A stretch of 64,000 bases of DNA from a bacterium. Lineage in GTDB: Bacteria; Vulcanimicrobiota; Vulcanimicrobiia; Vulcanimicrobiales; Vulcanimicrobiaceae. Both the position numbers and the translations under genes were made by a program. The notes under the pieces were generated by a model. The model was not told the DNA's origin. It ran no database searches and saw only the letters and a list, made by a program, of their open reading frames with translations. Below are positions 32,544-40,928 of this stretch, piece by piece. The DNA is taken from the NCBI GenBank assembly GCA_021805775.1, contig JAJZED010000012.1:1-64000 (forward strand), given 5' to 3'. Every line of letters starts with the position of its first letter. Positions within the stretch are counted from its first letter, which is position 1.

Positions 32544-34079
32544 ATGCTCAGCCGTGCGTTTTCGGCCGCGATGCACGGCATCGACGGCTACATCGTCGGA
32601 ATCGAAGCCGACAGCTCCGCGGGAACGCCCGCGTTCGCTATCGTCGGGCTCCCCGACCGCGCGCTCGGCGAAGCGCGCGACCGCGTGCGCGCGGCGATCT
32701 TTAATTCCGGTTTCGCTTTTCCGGCCGGGCGTTTGTTGGTGAACCTCTCGCCGGCGGATCTTCGCAAAGAAGGGCCCGGCTTCGATCTCGCGATCGCGCT
32801 GGCATTACTCGCAATCGACGAACAGATTTCGCCGGTCGAATTGCGCGGCTATGTCGCCCTCGGCGAACTCGCCCTCGACGGCTCGCTTCGCCCAGTGACC
32901 GGCATATTGCCGATGCTGCTCGGTGCAAAGAGCGCCGGCTTCACCGCATTTCTCATTCCGCAAGGAAACCTCGACGAAGCCTCGCTCGTCGACGGCATCG
33001 AACTCTACACGCTCGATTCGCTCGCCGCCGCGGTCGCAACGGTTAGCGGCAACGGGCAGCGCTGGCGCAAGCGTACGGCAGCCCCGGCGTTAGCGCAGAA
33101 CGATAGCGCGGCGCACGGCGATCTTGCGGACGTGCGCGGGCAGCTCGCATCGAAGCGCGCGCTCGAGATCGCGGCGGCGGGCGGGCATAACTTGCTCTTC
33201 GTCGGCCCTCCCGGCTGCGGCAAGACGATGCTCGCGCGGCGACTGCCCGGCATTCTTCCGCCGATGACGCTCAACGAGGCGCTCGATGTTACGAAAATCT
33301 ATAGCGTCGCCGGAGCACTTGGAAACCAACGCGGTATCGTGCGCACGCGTCCCTTCCGCTTTCCGCACCATACGATCAGTCACGCTGCGCTCGTCGGCGG
33401 GGGAAGCAACGCGCGCCCCGGCGAGATCTCGCTCGCGCATAATGGAGTGCTTTTCCTCGACGAGCTTCCCGAGTTTTCGCGAACGACGATCGAAGTGCTG
33501 CGGCAGCCGCTCGAAGAAGGAACGGTGACGATCGCGCGCGCGGCAGGGAGTTTTTGCTATCCGGCGCGCTTTCAACTCGTCGCCTCGATGAACCCGTGCC
33601 CGTGCGGCTTTCGTGGCGTTCGAAACGCGGAGTGTCGCTGCGACGATGCCGCGGTAGCGCGCTACGCTAACAAACTCTCCGGTCCGCTGCTCGACCGCAT
33701 CGATCTTCAAATCGAGATCGCGCGCGTACCCCTCGACGATATGCTCCGTCGCGACGCTGCGGAATCCTCAACGGTTGTCCGCGCTCGCGTACTCGCCGCG
33801 CGCGCGCGGCAAGAAGAACGGCTCGCGCACCTCGGCATCAGCGCGAACGCCGATATTCCAGCCGCTGCAGTGCGCTCGCTCTGCGCTCTCGATGGAGCGG
33901 CACTGAAATTGCTCGAACGCGCGAGCGCCAAACGACAGTTCTCCGCGCGCGCGGTCGATCGGCTGGCGCGCGTGGCGCGCACGATCGCCGACCTCGCCGC
34001 GAGCGAGCGTATTACCGCCGAACACGTCGCCGAAGCGATCGGCTATCGCAGCCTCGAGCGGCTCGCGAGCGCGTCGTAA
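32544..34079 (+). CDS. comM: ComM/YifB-type Mg-chelatase-like AAA+ ATPase
   Basis: 511 residues: an N-terminal Lon-protease-like domain (GIDGYIVGIEADSSAGTPAF, IVGLPDRALGEARDRVRAAI), an AAA+ module with GPPGCGKTMLARRLPG and FLDELPEFSR, a four-Cys segment (PCPCGFRGVRNAECRCDD) and a C-terminal helical domain. ComM is a hexameric helicase that extends branch migration during natural transformation. With dprA elsewhere in the window it argues for competence. Confidence 0.95.
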   Translation: MLSRAFSAAMHGIDGYIVGIEADSSAGTPAFAIVGLPDRALGEARDRVRAAIFNSGFAFPAGRLLVNLSPADLRKEGPGFDLAIALALLAIDEQISPVELRGYVALGELALDGSLRPVTGILPMLLGAKSAGFTAFLIPQGNLDEASLVDGIELYTLDSLAAAVATVSGNGQRWRKRTAAPALAQNDSAAHGDLADVRGQLASKRALEIAAAGGHNLLFVGPPGCGKTMLARRLPGILPPMTLNEALDVTKIYSVAGALGNQRGIVRTRPFRFPHHTISHAALVGGGSNARPGEISLAHNGVLFLDELPEFSRTTIEVLRQPLEEGTVTIARAAGSFCYPARFQLVASMNPCPCGFRGVRNAECRCDDAAVARYANKLSGPLLDRIDLQIEIARVPLDDMLRRDAAESSTVVRARVLAARARQEERLAHLGISANADIPAAAVRSLCALDGAALKLLERASAKRQFSARAVDRLARVARTIADLAASERITAEHVAEAIGYRSLERLASAS

Positions 34080-34193
34080 GCACCTCGCGAAGGCTCGGCG
34101 TGGACGCCATTGCTTGCGCTTTCAAGCGGGCCGCGCTGAGTTTTCACTTCCATGACGTCGCTTGCATCGCAGATTTTGCCGGCGACGGCAGCG

Positions 34194-34829
34194 CTAATCG
34201 TGGAGAATGACGTTGAGCAACGAACTGTGGACGTGCATACTTCCGTTATAATCGATAAACCCAAGCTTGCGGAACTTGTTGAGAAAAAAGCTCACCCGCG
34301 AACGGGTTGTGCCGATCATCTCGGCGAGCGTCTCCTGACTGATATTGGAGATAATTTCCAACGGCTGCCCTTCTTTTCCAAAATTTGCGAGCAACAAAAG
34401 AATGCGTGCCAATCGTTTTTCGCTCGAATTGAAGAGTTGATCGACCAAATCTTCTTCGATGCGAATATTGCGCTTTAATGGATGTTCGATAAAACGCGCG
34501 GAAAACGTCGCCTCGGCCTGCAGGGTGCTCGTCATGACGCTCTTCTTAACCGTTGCCAACGAGGCATCTTCTTGCGCGGTTGACGTGGCCATGCGGAGTA
34601 CCTGCCCGTTGAGGCAACCTTCGCCGAAGAAATCACCCTGGCTTAAGATGGCGATTATCGCTTCCTTGCCCGTTGGGGAGACGACCGTTAATTTAATTTT
34701 CCCATCGAGAATATAATAGACAGAATCGGCGGCATCGCCCTGTGCATAGATAACGTGGCCCTTTTCAAACTGCTCGAGCGTCCTGCCGGCCCCCACTGCA
34801 CCGAGAAAGACGTCGGCGTCGAAGGGCAT
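34194..34829 (-). CDS. Crp/Fnr-family transcriptional regulator
   Basis: About 211 residues from the ATG at 34829; starts at 34916 or 34967 would add 29-46 residues. A cyclic-nucleotide-binding fold (FEKGHVIYAQGDAADSVYYI, GDFFGEGCLNGQ) is followed by NIRIEEDLVDQLFNSSEKRL and a helix-turn-helix (SQETLAEMIGTTRSRVSFFL). This subfamily lacks the iron-sulfur Cys of Fnr. The ligand and target genes are not deducible. Confidence 0.92.
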   Translation of the reverse strand: MPFDADVFLGAVGAGRTLEQFEKGHVIYAQGDAADSVYYILDGKIKLTVVSPTGKEAIIAILSQGDFFGEGCLNGQVLRMATSTAQEDASLATVKKSVMTSTLQAEATFSARFIEHPLKRNIRIEEDLVDQLFNSSEKRLARILLLLANFGKEGQPLEIISNISQETLAEMIGTTRSRVSFFLNKFRKLGFIDYNGSMHVHSSLLNVILHD

Positions 34830-34981
34830 CGTCGGGGTCGCTCCGTTATCGGGCGTCGCCCCTTTTTTGTTTCTCAAAAGTACTCCAGATCGTTGATTCC
34901 TCAGTATACCATTCATTGCCTCAAATTCGGCCTTTTCCACAGCATTCGATCGACCTATTTCGCCCATAGAGAGCCCACGGA

Positions 34982-35011
34982 ACGACCTGCGAGCTTTCTT
35001 TCGCAGGTCGT
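34982..35011 (-). terminator. Hairpin downstream of the ice-binding-like gene
   Basis: ACGACCTGCGA (34982-34992) pairs perfectly with 35001-35011, an 11-base-pair stem with an 8-base loop. It lies 47 bases past the stop of the leftward DUF3494 gene. The T tract is weak, so it may stabilise a 3' end rather than terminate alone. Confidence 0.45.
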
Positions 35012-35057
35012 GTCGAGAACGTCGATGCGGGGCCGACCCCCGCGCCCTTTTGCGGTG

Positions 35058-36014
35058 TTAGTTGCCACCCGGGTTGGTGATAAGCGAGCCGCCGGCGACG
35101 GGGATCGAGACGGCGCCGGTCTCCGCGAGCGCGCGCCCGGTGAAGGTGCTCGCATTGATCGTAACCGAGGCTTGCGAGAACACATTTCCATAGAACGTCT
35201 GCCCTCCGAGCGTTGCGCTACCGCTACCGCCGGTACCGACGACCCAGTAAATATTACAGGGGCTCGCGTTTCCGCTGAGGACGATGTTGCCGCCGATCGA
35301 TCCATTGAGATTGGTGGTTAGCGACGAAGCAACTTGGAAGATGAACACGCTGTTGGCGTTTCCTCCGCCGTTGAGAGTGAGATTCCCTGATGAAATCAGG
35401 AGCGTCGAGGTGGATTTATAGACGCCCGGGGCGAGCGTCTGCCCGCCGAGATCTCCGGCTACCGTCGCCGTCGCAGCGGTACCAGCCGCCGTATTGTAGG
35501 CGGTTATTAACGCATTTTCGGCGTTGAGCGGAACGGTCGTGTTCGGATTAAAGCCGGCCGCATAGATCGCATTGGTACCATCGGTATCCGTGCCCGGCGG
35601 GTAGAAACCTGTCACCGCGGTTCCCGGCGAGACACCGATGAGGTCGTCATTCACGCCCAACGTCACCGCACCGGGTGCGTAGGTAACGTTCGTTAGGCCG
35701 ACGTTACTAATCGTCGTTGCTGCGAGCAACGCAAAGGGGGCGAGTGCCGTCCCGAGCGTAATCGAATTGACCCCGCCCTGCGTGCACGAGAGCGCCGCGG
35801 GAGTCGGCACGGGGGTCGGCACGGGGGTCGGCGTCGCGCCCGGCACCGGCGTCGGTGTAGCGCCCGGCACGGGGGTCGGTGTCGCTACCGGCGGCGGATT
35901 GTACGCCGGCGCGTTACAACTCGGGCAGCCGCTGCCACCGCACGCGGCGAGCAGAGTGAGCGCAACGGTTGCGGCCAGCAACCGAACGTGCAAGAAGCGG
36001 GTGGAACTCAACAT
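35058..36014 (-). CDS. DUF3494 ice-binding-like lipoprotein
   Basis: 318 residues: lipoprotein signal with lipobox LAAC (Cys25), a repetitive Thr/Pro/Val linker (residues 43-72), then a DUF3494 domain: LGTALAPFALLAATTISNVG, SPGTAVTGFYPPG, ATVAGDLGGQTLAPGVYKST, NSVFIFQVASSLTTN, NIYWVVGTGGSGS and FTGRALAETGAVSI. DUF3494 forms a beta-solenoid that binds ice in polar microbes, though some members act as adhesins or have unknown roles. The linker would hold it away from the membrane. It suggests life in cold or freeze-prone soil. Confidence 0.88.
   Translation of the reverse strand: MLSSTRFLHVRLLAATVALTLLAACGGSGCPSCNAPAYNPPPVATPTPVPGATPTPVPGATPTPVPTPVPTPAALSCTQGGVNSITLGTALAPFALLAATTISNVGLTNVTYAPGAVTLGVNDDLIGVSPGTAVTGFYPPGTDTDGTNAIYAAGFNPNTTVPLNAENALITAYNTAAGTAATATVAGDLGGQTLAPGVYKSTSTLLISSGNLTLNGGGNANSVFIFQVASSLTTNLNGSIGGNIVLSGNASPCNIYWVVGTGGSGSATLGGQTFYGNVFSQASVTINASTFTGRALAETGAVSIPVAGGSLITNPGGN
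35802..35888. repeat. Short tandem repeat encoding a Pro/Thr/Val linker
   Basis: GGGGTCGGCAC-type and GCGCCCGGCAC-type units repeat about six times and encode the repeated TPTPVPGA segment of the DUF3494 lipoprotein on the minus strand. Near-identical units at DNA level suggest recent expansion; linker length could vary between strains. Confidence 0.75.
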
Positions 36015-36035
36015 ATCGATTCTACTCCTGAAACT

Positions 36036-37340
36036 TTAGAACTTGACGCCGAGGCCGATATACGGGCCGTTGTGCGTCTGTCCGATCGGCGCGTTTTGTT
36101 TGGCAGCGTACTGATCGGCACTGAATCCGCCATAGATAAAGACCGGGGAATGGCGTAGTGAAAGCGCAAGGCCAATGTCAAGTTTCGTCACCTGATATTG
36201 CTGGTGGTAGCTTCGCCCGTAGTTCGAGCTCGTCGCACTCGTGACGGTATAATTCCCGCTCGCATTGGGATAATAGAACGCCGAACCGTAGAGGCTAAGG
36301 CCCGGCCGAAGGCTGGGCAGCTTCTCGACGCCGACCCCAAGGCCGGTGAGACGCGGGTAGCCGTAATTATTCCCGGTACTTAAATACCCGAGGCCGAGGT
36401 ACACCTGCGGCTTTGCCACCTTATATTCCAGGCGGACATCGAGAGTGCGCTGTTGTGCGAGGAAGACCGGAGTCACCGCGGTGCCGCCGTCAATGGTCGC
36501 AAATTGCGTGTAATGGTTGCCGTATGCATCGGCAATTTGACTGCTCGTAAGGTAGAGTTCTTGGCCGTAGTTCACTTTCACGGCGATCGGTGAATGTTTG
36601 AACTTATAGACGCCGGCAGCTAAATACGATGACGGGCAATAGCCGCCCGCTGCGAATTCGTTATGATTTTGCGGCATCGACGCAGCTGCCTCGACAAAAC
36701 CGTTATAGGTTGTTGGTTCGGGCGTCGGCGTCGGCGACGCGGTCGGCGTCGGTGCGGCGGTCGGCTCTTCGGTCGGCATCACCGTCGGTTCGGCACTCGG
36801 CATCGGCGTCGGCGGAATATACCGAACGACGACGATCTGTCGCCCCGGCACCCATTTTACATATGCGCCCATAGCTTCGGAGAGCACGCGCACCGGGACG
36901 AGCAGCACGCCGCGATACATGATCGGCGGCACGTCGAGCGGGCGCGTTTCGTGGTTGATCACGACGTTGTGAACCCCCAGCGTCACGGAGATGCTCGTCC
37001 CCGGTTTCTCGGCCGTGAATGTTTTGCCGTCGGCCGAGATCGACACCGTCGCACCCATCTGTTCGAACATGCTGCGCAACGGCACGTACATGTGCCCGTT
37101 TTTTACGATTGCGGCAAGCACGCGGTTACGCTTGAGCGTATCGGGGCGTGCGTAAACCGTGTGATCGTTATAGAGAATCGGGTACGCACCCGACGGAGGG
37201 CGGCCAAAGCCCGCCGGTGCCGTCGCGGCGTGCGCCGCGGTTCCCAGGGCGCAGAGGAGCAACGCGGAGAGCGAGGCGAGAGCCAGGCGATTGCGCCGGG
37301 GAGCTCGCTTCGCAGAAAGTTCATTTTGCCATGTGTCCAT
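36036..37340 (-). CDS. Stalk-domain (copper amine oxidase N-type) protein with C-terminal outer-membrane barrel
   Basis: 434 residues. After a signal segment (LALASLSALLLCALGTAAHA) comes a copper-amine-oxidase N-terminal-like domain (HMYVPLRSMFEQMGATVSIS, then LLVPVRVLSEAMGAYVKW), usually an extracytoplasmic stalk or cell-wall-binding domain. A Pro/Thr/Glu-rich linker (residues 181-213) leads to a region of about 210 residues with alternating beta-strands that ends in Phe, as outer-membrane barrels do. The domain combination suggests an envelope-spanning anchor. Confidence 0.72.
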   Translation of the reverse strand: MDTWQNELSAKRAPRRNRLALASLSALLLCALGTAAHAATAPAGFGRPPSGAYPILYNDHTVYARPDTLKRNRVLAAIVKNGHMYVPLRSMFEQMGATVSISADGKTFTAEKPGTSISVTLGVHNVVINHETRPLDVPPIMYRGVLLVPVRVLSEAMGAYVKWVPGRQIVVVRYIPPTPMPSAEPTVMPTEEPTAAPTPTASPTPTPEPTTYNGFVEAAASMPQNHNEFAAGGYCPSSYLAAGVYKFKHSPIAVKVNYGQELYLTSSQIADAYGNHYTQFATIDGGTAVTPVFLAQQRTLDVRLEYKVAKPQVYLGLGYLSTGNNYGYPRLTGLGVGVEKLPSLRPGLSLYGSAFYYPNASGNYTVTSATSSNYGRSYHQQYQVTKLDIGLALSLRHSPVFIYGGFSADQYAAKQNAPIGQTHNGPYIGLGVKF

Positions 37341-37475
37341 AAGATTCGCACTATAGAGCGTATCGGAGCCCGCCGTCTGAGCAATTCAGACCAAGCGCGC
37401 GCTGCGTCCAGGCTCACTCCGTTTGCGACTGGAACCTTTGACGCCGACCCGCCGTTGTGCCAGAGTAAGAAAACC

Positions 37476-38060
37476 GTGAGAAGACGCGCCATCGCCGGCT
37501 CCGCCACGACGACGATTCCAGGCATTCGCATGCTTGCGTTGTTGGCATTTGGTCTTCTCGGAGCGGTCGGCGCTCATGCGCTCGTCTTCGGCAACGGGCA
37601 CCAAATCGGCGGCGGCCTGCACGGCCAACTCGTCGATCTGCTCTTTGGCGCTGCGGCCTTCACGGCGCTCGCCGTGCTCGCAAACGCCCTCTGCGGCGCG
37701 CGCCTCTGCGTCGACGGCGGCGCGATGGCAACCGCCCTGCGCTCGGCGATCCCCTCGCTGCGTGCGACCATCCTTGCCGCAGCGAGCTGGTTTGCTCTCA
37801 TCGAATCTTGCGAGCGCGCGCATGCGATGCCGATTCTTGCGATCGTGCCGGCAATCGTCGCCGTCTGTGCGCTCCTCATCGGCGGCGCTCGCGTTGCGGT
37901 GCGCGCCTTGCGCGCCGCCCGCCTCCTTCTCGTTAGCTCGCTCGCAGCGCACGCAGCCCCGACGCAACAGCCGCGTCGTCGCGCCCCACAACGGCTGCGC
38001 GCCCGCTCGCTCGCGCTCCGTCGACACCTCTTCTCCCGCCCGCCTCCCGTCGCGGCGTAA
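37476..38060 (+). CDS. Membrane protein of unknown function
   Basis: 194 residues from GTG 37476, or 176 from ATG 37530. About four hydrophobic segments (MLALLAFGLLGAVGAHALVF, LFGAAAFTALAVLANAL, TILAAASWFALIES, MPILAIVPAIVAVCALLI) precede a strongly basic C-terminus of about 40 residues rich in Arg, Ala and Pro. No family is recognised. It is divergent from the stalk/barrel gene and 66 bases ahead of the TonB receptor gene. Confidence 0.6.
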   Translation: MRRRAIAGSATTTIPGIRMLALLAFGLLGAVGAHALVFGNGHQIGGGLHGQLVDLLFGAAAFTALAVLANALCGARLCVDGGAMATALRSAIPSLRATILAAASWFALIESCERAHAMPILAIVPAIVAVCALLIGGARVAVRALRAARLLLVSSLAAHAAPTQQPRRRAPQRLRARSLALRRHLFSRPPPVAA

Positions 38061-38126
38061 CGTCGCGCGCCATCCCGCGCGACGATAACGCCCTATCGTA
38101 TCCTCATCTTCTGACGGGAGTTTTTC

Positions 38127-40427
38127 ATGTCGTCATTCCGACGTTTTTGCGCGTGCATCGCGCTTGCTTTCACCTGTATTCTTCTTCCGACTATCGCTTC
38201 GGCATCGACCACCGGCGAAGTTCGCGGCACGGTCACCGCGCACGGTAAGACGCTCGCCGGCGCGCATGTCATGCTCGTAGGCGAAGGACGCCACTTTATG
38301 AGCGTTACCGGAAGCAACGGTACGTTCGCAATTTTTCGCGTCCCCTTCGGCCACTATCGCCTGATGACGATGCGCGTCGGGTTGGGCATGCAAATGCGCG
38401 AGATCGATCTCCATAGCGGCGAAGTTCTCCGCCTGCGGATCGCCCTACATAAACTTGCGACGATTATCGTTACGAAGGTCATCGCGAACCAAAGTGCGGC
38501 CGGCACCCCGGTTGCCTCAACGACGATCGACCGCGCCCAGATAAGGACGTTGCCGACGAATAATAGCTTGAATAGTATCGTGCAGACCGTCCCCGGTATC
38601 GTCGCGTTTTCGTATAACGAACCGGTCGCGCACGGATTCCACGGCCTCACCTACGAGATCGACGGCGTTCCGCTCCCGCAGGGTACGTCGTCGAATTTCT
38701 CGGAGCTCATCGACCCCAAGAACGTCTCCTCCGTCGAGGTGCTGACCGGAGCGATGCCGGCCGAATACGGCGGCAGTCGCATCGGCGCGGTCGTCAATAT
38801 CGTTACGAAGCGCCTTCTCGATATCCCGCCCGGCCTGCATACGCGCCTGAGCGGCGGCATCGGTAACCAGGGCATGGACATGGCCTCGCTCGACGAAACC
38901 GCCCGCTTCGGCAAAACCGACGTCTTCTTCAGCACCAACAACCAGCGCACCGATCGCGGCATCGATACGCCGACGTACGTGCCGATTCACGACCAAAGCT
39001 CGCTAGCCGATCAATTTTTTCGTATGGTCGAACACCCCGACGAGCGCACCTCGTTAGCGTTTACCTTCTCGAATCAACTCGCACAGTTTCAGATTCCCAT
39101 CAATACCGACCCCAATAATCCCAACGACCCCATCGTGAGCGTACCGGGGACCGACGACGTGCAGCGCGAGTACGACCGTTTCGTCAATGCTGCGTTCTCG
39201 CGCTATACCAAAAAAGGCAACGGCTATCTCCAAATCGTCCCATGGTTCCGCTCCTCGCGCGTTGTTTATGCGGGCGATCTCGCTAACGACGTGCTCGGAA
39301 CGCAGCCAAATCCTAGCGGCCCCGGCAGCATCAGCAACATCGGGCTCAACCAGGATCGCTTCGTTTCCTACGTGGGGCTCCGGATTGCCAATTTGGTTAC
39401 CTCGCGGCACCACGCGATAAAATACGGCCTCGATATCGAACGCGCGAGTTTTCAAGGAAGCGAGACGTTCGCACAACTCGGCTTGCCGAATACGACCACC
39501 ACGCAAGGGCAAGCGGGCTCGCAGACCGGTCTCTATATCGAGGATTCATGGCAGCCGAGTAAACCGCTCTCGTTCGATTATGGCGTTCGCTGGGACACGT
39601 CGCACGGATACGTTTCCGGCATGCAAATCAGCCCACGGGTCGGCGTCAACTATGCAGTTGATTCCAAGAATATCTTGCACGCCTATTACGGACGCTTTTA
39701 CGCCGCGCCGCAACTGGAAGATACGCGAGCGGCGTGCGTGGTATTACAGGGCTGCACGACGACGCCAACCTATAACCTAAAACCAGAATTCGACAGCTAC
39801 TACGAAGCGGGATTCCGTCATATCTTCAATGCGCGGCTTACCGGTTCGATCGATTTTTGGTTCCGTAACGTCGCCAACGTGCTCGATACGACCCAACTGC
39901 TCAACACACCGCTCTTTGCCGTTTACAACAACACCGTCGGGCAGGCGCACGGTATCGACATTCATCTCGCCGGCCACGACTCGCGTAACGTGAACTCGTG
40001 GTTCCTTTCCAGCACCATCTCGCAATCGCTCGCCGGCGGCATCTCGGGCTCGACCTTTCTCTTTCCGCCGAATCAGCCCACCTATCCATTGCAGCTCGAG
40101 GACCACTCGCAGACCGTATCGGCGAACGGTGCGTTCACGCACCGCTTCGGGCGCAAGTTACAAAACTTTGCGACCCTACAGACGGCCTACGGCACCGGTT
40201 TCCCGGTGCAGTTTCAGAACGGGAACGGCCTTCTGCCAACGCATCTCACCTTCGATTTCGGAATCGGCCAAGAGTTACCGACCGGGAACGGCAAACACCT
40301 TACCGCCACCATCGAGGTCGATAACCTTCTCAATCACCAGTACATCATCAAAATGGCGAACGGCTTCAACACCACGCAGATCGCCAACGGCCGCACGGTG
40401 CTCTTCAAACTCTCGGAGACGCTCTAA
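38127..40427 (+). CDS. TonB-dependent outer-membrane receptor with carboxypeptidase-regulatory domain
   Basis: 766 residues: signal peptide (CIALAFTCILLPTIASA), an N-terminal carboxypeptidase-regulatory-like domain (GEVRGTVTAHGKTLAGAHVM), a plug domain (NSIVQTVPGIVAFS, YEIDGVPLPQGTS, SSVEVLTGAMPAEYGG) and a 22-strand-type barrel. The substrate is unknown; such receptors import metal chelates, vitamins or glycans. GACGGGAG precedes the ATG by six bases. A repeat cluster lies just downstream. Confidence 0.92.
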   Translation: MSSFRRFCACIALAFTCILLPTIASASTTGEVRGTVTAHGKTLAGAHVMLVGEGRHFMSVTGSNGTFAIFRVPFGHYRLMTMRVGLGMQMREIDLHSGEVLRLRIALHKLATIIVTKVIANQSAAGTPVASTTIDRAQIRTLPTNNSLNSIVQTVPGIVAFSYNEPVAHGFHGLTYEIDGVPLPQGTSSNFSELIDPKNVSSVEVLTGAMPAEYGGSRIGAVVNIVTKRLLDIPPGLHTRLSGGIGNQGMDMASLDETARFGKTDVFFSTNNQRTDRGIDTPTYVPIHDQSSLADQFFRMVEHPDERTSLAFTFSNQLAQFQIPINTDPNNPNDPIVSVPGTDDVQREYDRFVNAAFSRYTKKGNGYLQIVPWFRSSRVVYAGDLANDVLGTQPNPSGPGSISNIGLNQDRFVSYVGLRIANLVTSRHHAIKYGLDIERASFQGSETFAQLGLPNTTTTQGQAGSQTGLYIEDSWQPSKPLSFDYGVRWDTSHGYVSGMQISPRVGVNYAVDSKNILHAYYGRFYAAPQLEDTRAACVVLQGCTTTPTYNLKPEFDSYYEAGFRHIFNARLTGSIDFWFRNVANVLDTTQLLNTPLFAVYNNTVGQAHGIDIHLAGHDSRNVNSWFLSSTISQSLAGGISGSTFLFPPNQPTYPLQLEDHSQTVSANGAFTHRFGRKLQNFATLQTAYGTGFPVQFQNGNGLLPTHLTFDFGIGQELPTGNGKHLTATIEVDNLLNHQYIIKMANGFNTTQIANGRTVLFKLSETL

Positions 40428-40451
40428 CGTCGAAGCGCGACTCCACCTCAC

Positions 40452-40671
40452 GTCAGCCCGAGTAGGCTGCGTAGCAGCCGTATCGAGGGCCACGCGCCAA
40501 TCTCGCGCGCCTCGATACGAGCGCTTCGCGCTCTACTCGGCGTGACACCCGAGTAGCCTGCGCAGCAGCAGCGATGTCAGCCCGAGTAGGCTGCGCAGCA
40601 GCCGTACCGAGGGCCACGCGCCAATTTCGCGCGCCTCGATACGAGCGCTTCGCGCTCTACTCGGCGTGACA
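40452..40671. repeat. Tandem pair of 96-base palindromic repeat units
   Basis: Units 40452-40547 and 40576-40671 differ at only three positions. Each contains two hairpins: GGCTGC-(GTA/GCA)-GCAGCC and GAGCGC-TTC-GCGCTC. The hairpins are framed by the same flanks, TCGATAC on one side and TACTCGGCGTGAC on the other (the first hairpin carries the flanks inverted). They are REP-like and non-coding. Confidence 0.85.
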
Positions 40672-40928
40672 GCTGCGATCATGCTGCGGGAGCGAACGGA
40701 GCCTGCGTGCACCCGACGAGCGCTTAAGCGAGCGGCGAGGACCCTGACATTGCTTGTCCGAGCCGCGAGCGTCTAGCGAGGAGCGGTGCAGCGCAGGCGA
40801 ACGTAAGCGCACGCGGCGCCTCGATACGGTTGCTTCGCAACCTACTCGGCGTGACAATTGCGCGGCGCCTCGATACGGTTGCTTCGCAACCTACTCGGCG
40901 TGACAAGTGCTACTCGGCGTGACAAGCG
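40672..40928. repeat. Continuation of repeat cluster: long shared core plus two more hairpin units
   Basis: 40710-40803 is a core of about 95 bases also present, inverted and nearly identical, near 55980-56077. It is followed by two copies of the GGTTGC-TTC-GCAACC hairpin in the same TCGATAC/TACTCGGCGTGAC frame (40816-40856 and 40865-40905), and then by short TACTCGGCGTGACA fragments reaching the hemQ stop codon. No reading frame here is credible. Confidence 0.85.

Noticed and set aside
32358-32581. Short minus-strand frames, one faintly receiver-like (LALCDEPFVRQGL)
   Set aside because: Too short, no start signal, and the similarity is a single phrase; it overlaps the comM start.
35027-35043. 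GCGGGG/CCCCGC hairpin with CCCTTTT
   Set aside because: Reads rightward where no gene ends; too short and likely chance in GC-rich DNA.
36663-38060. Long plus-strand frame of 465 codons
   Set aside because: Most of it is antisense to the stalk/barrel gene; only the part from 37476 has membrane-protein character and is annotated.
40452-40928. Possible CRISPR array
   Set aside because: Repeats are palindromic units of variable spacing with shared, not unique, spacers, and no cas genes are present.
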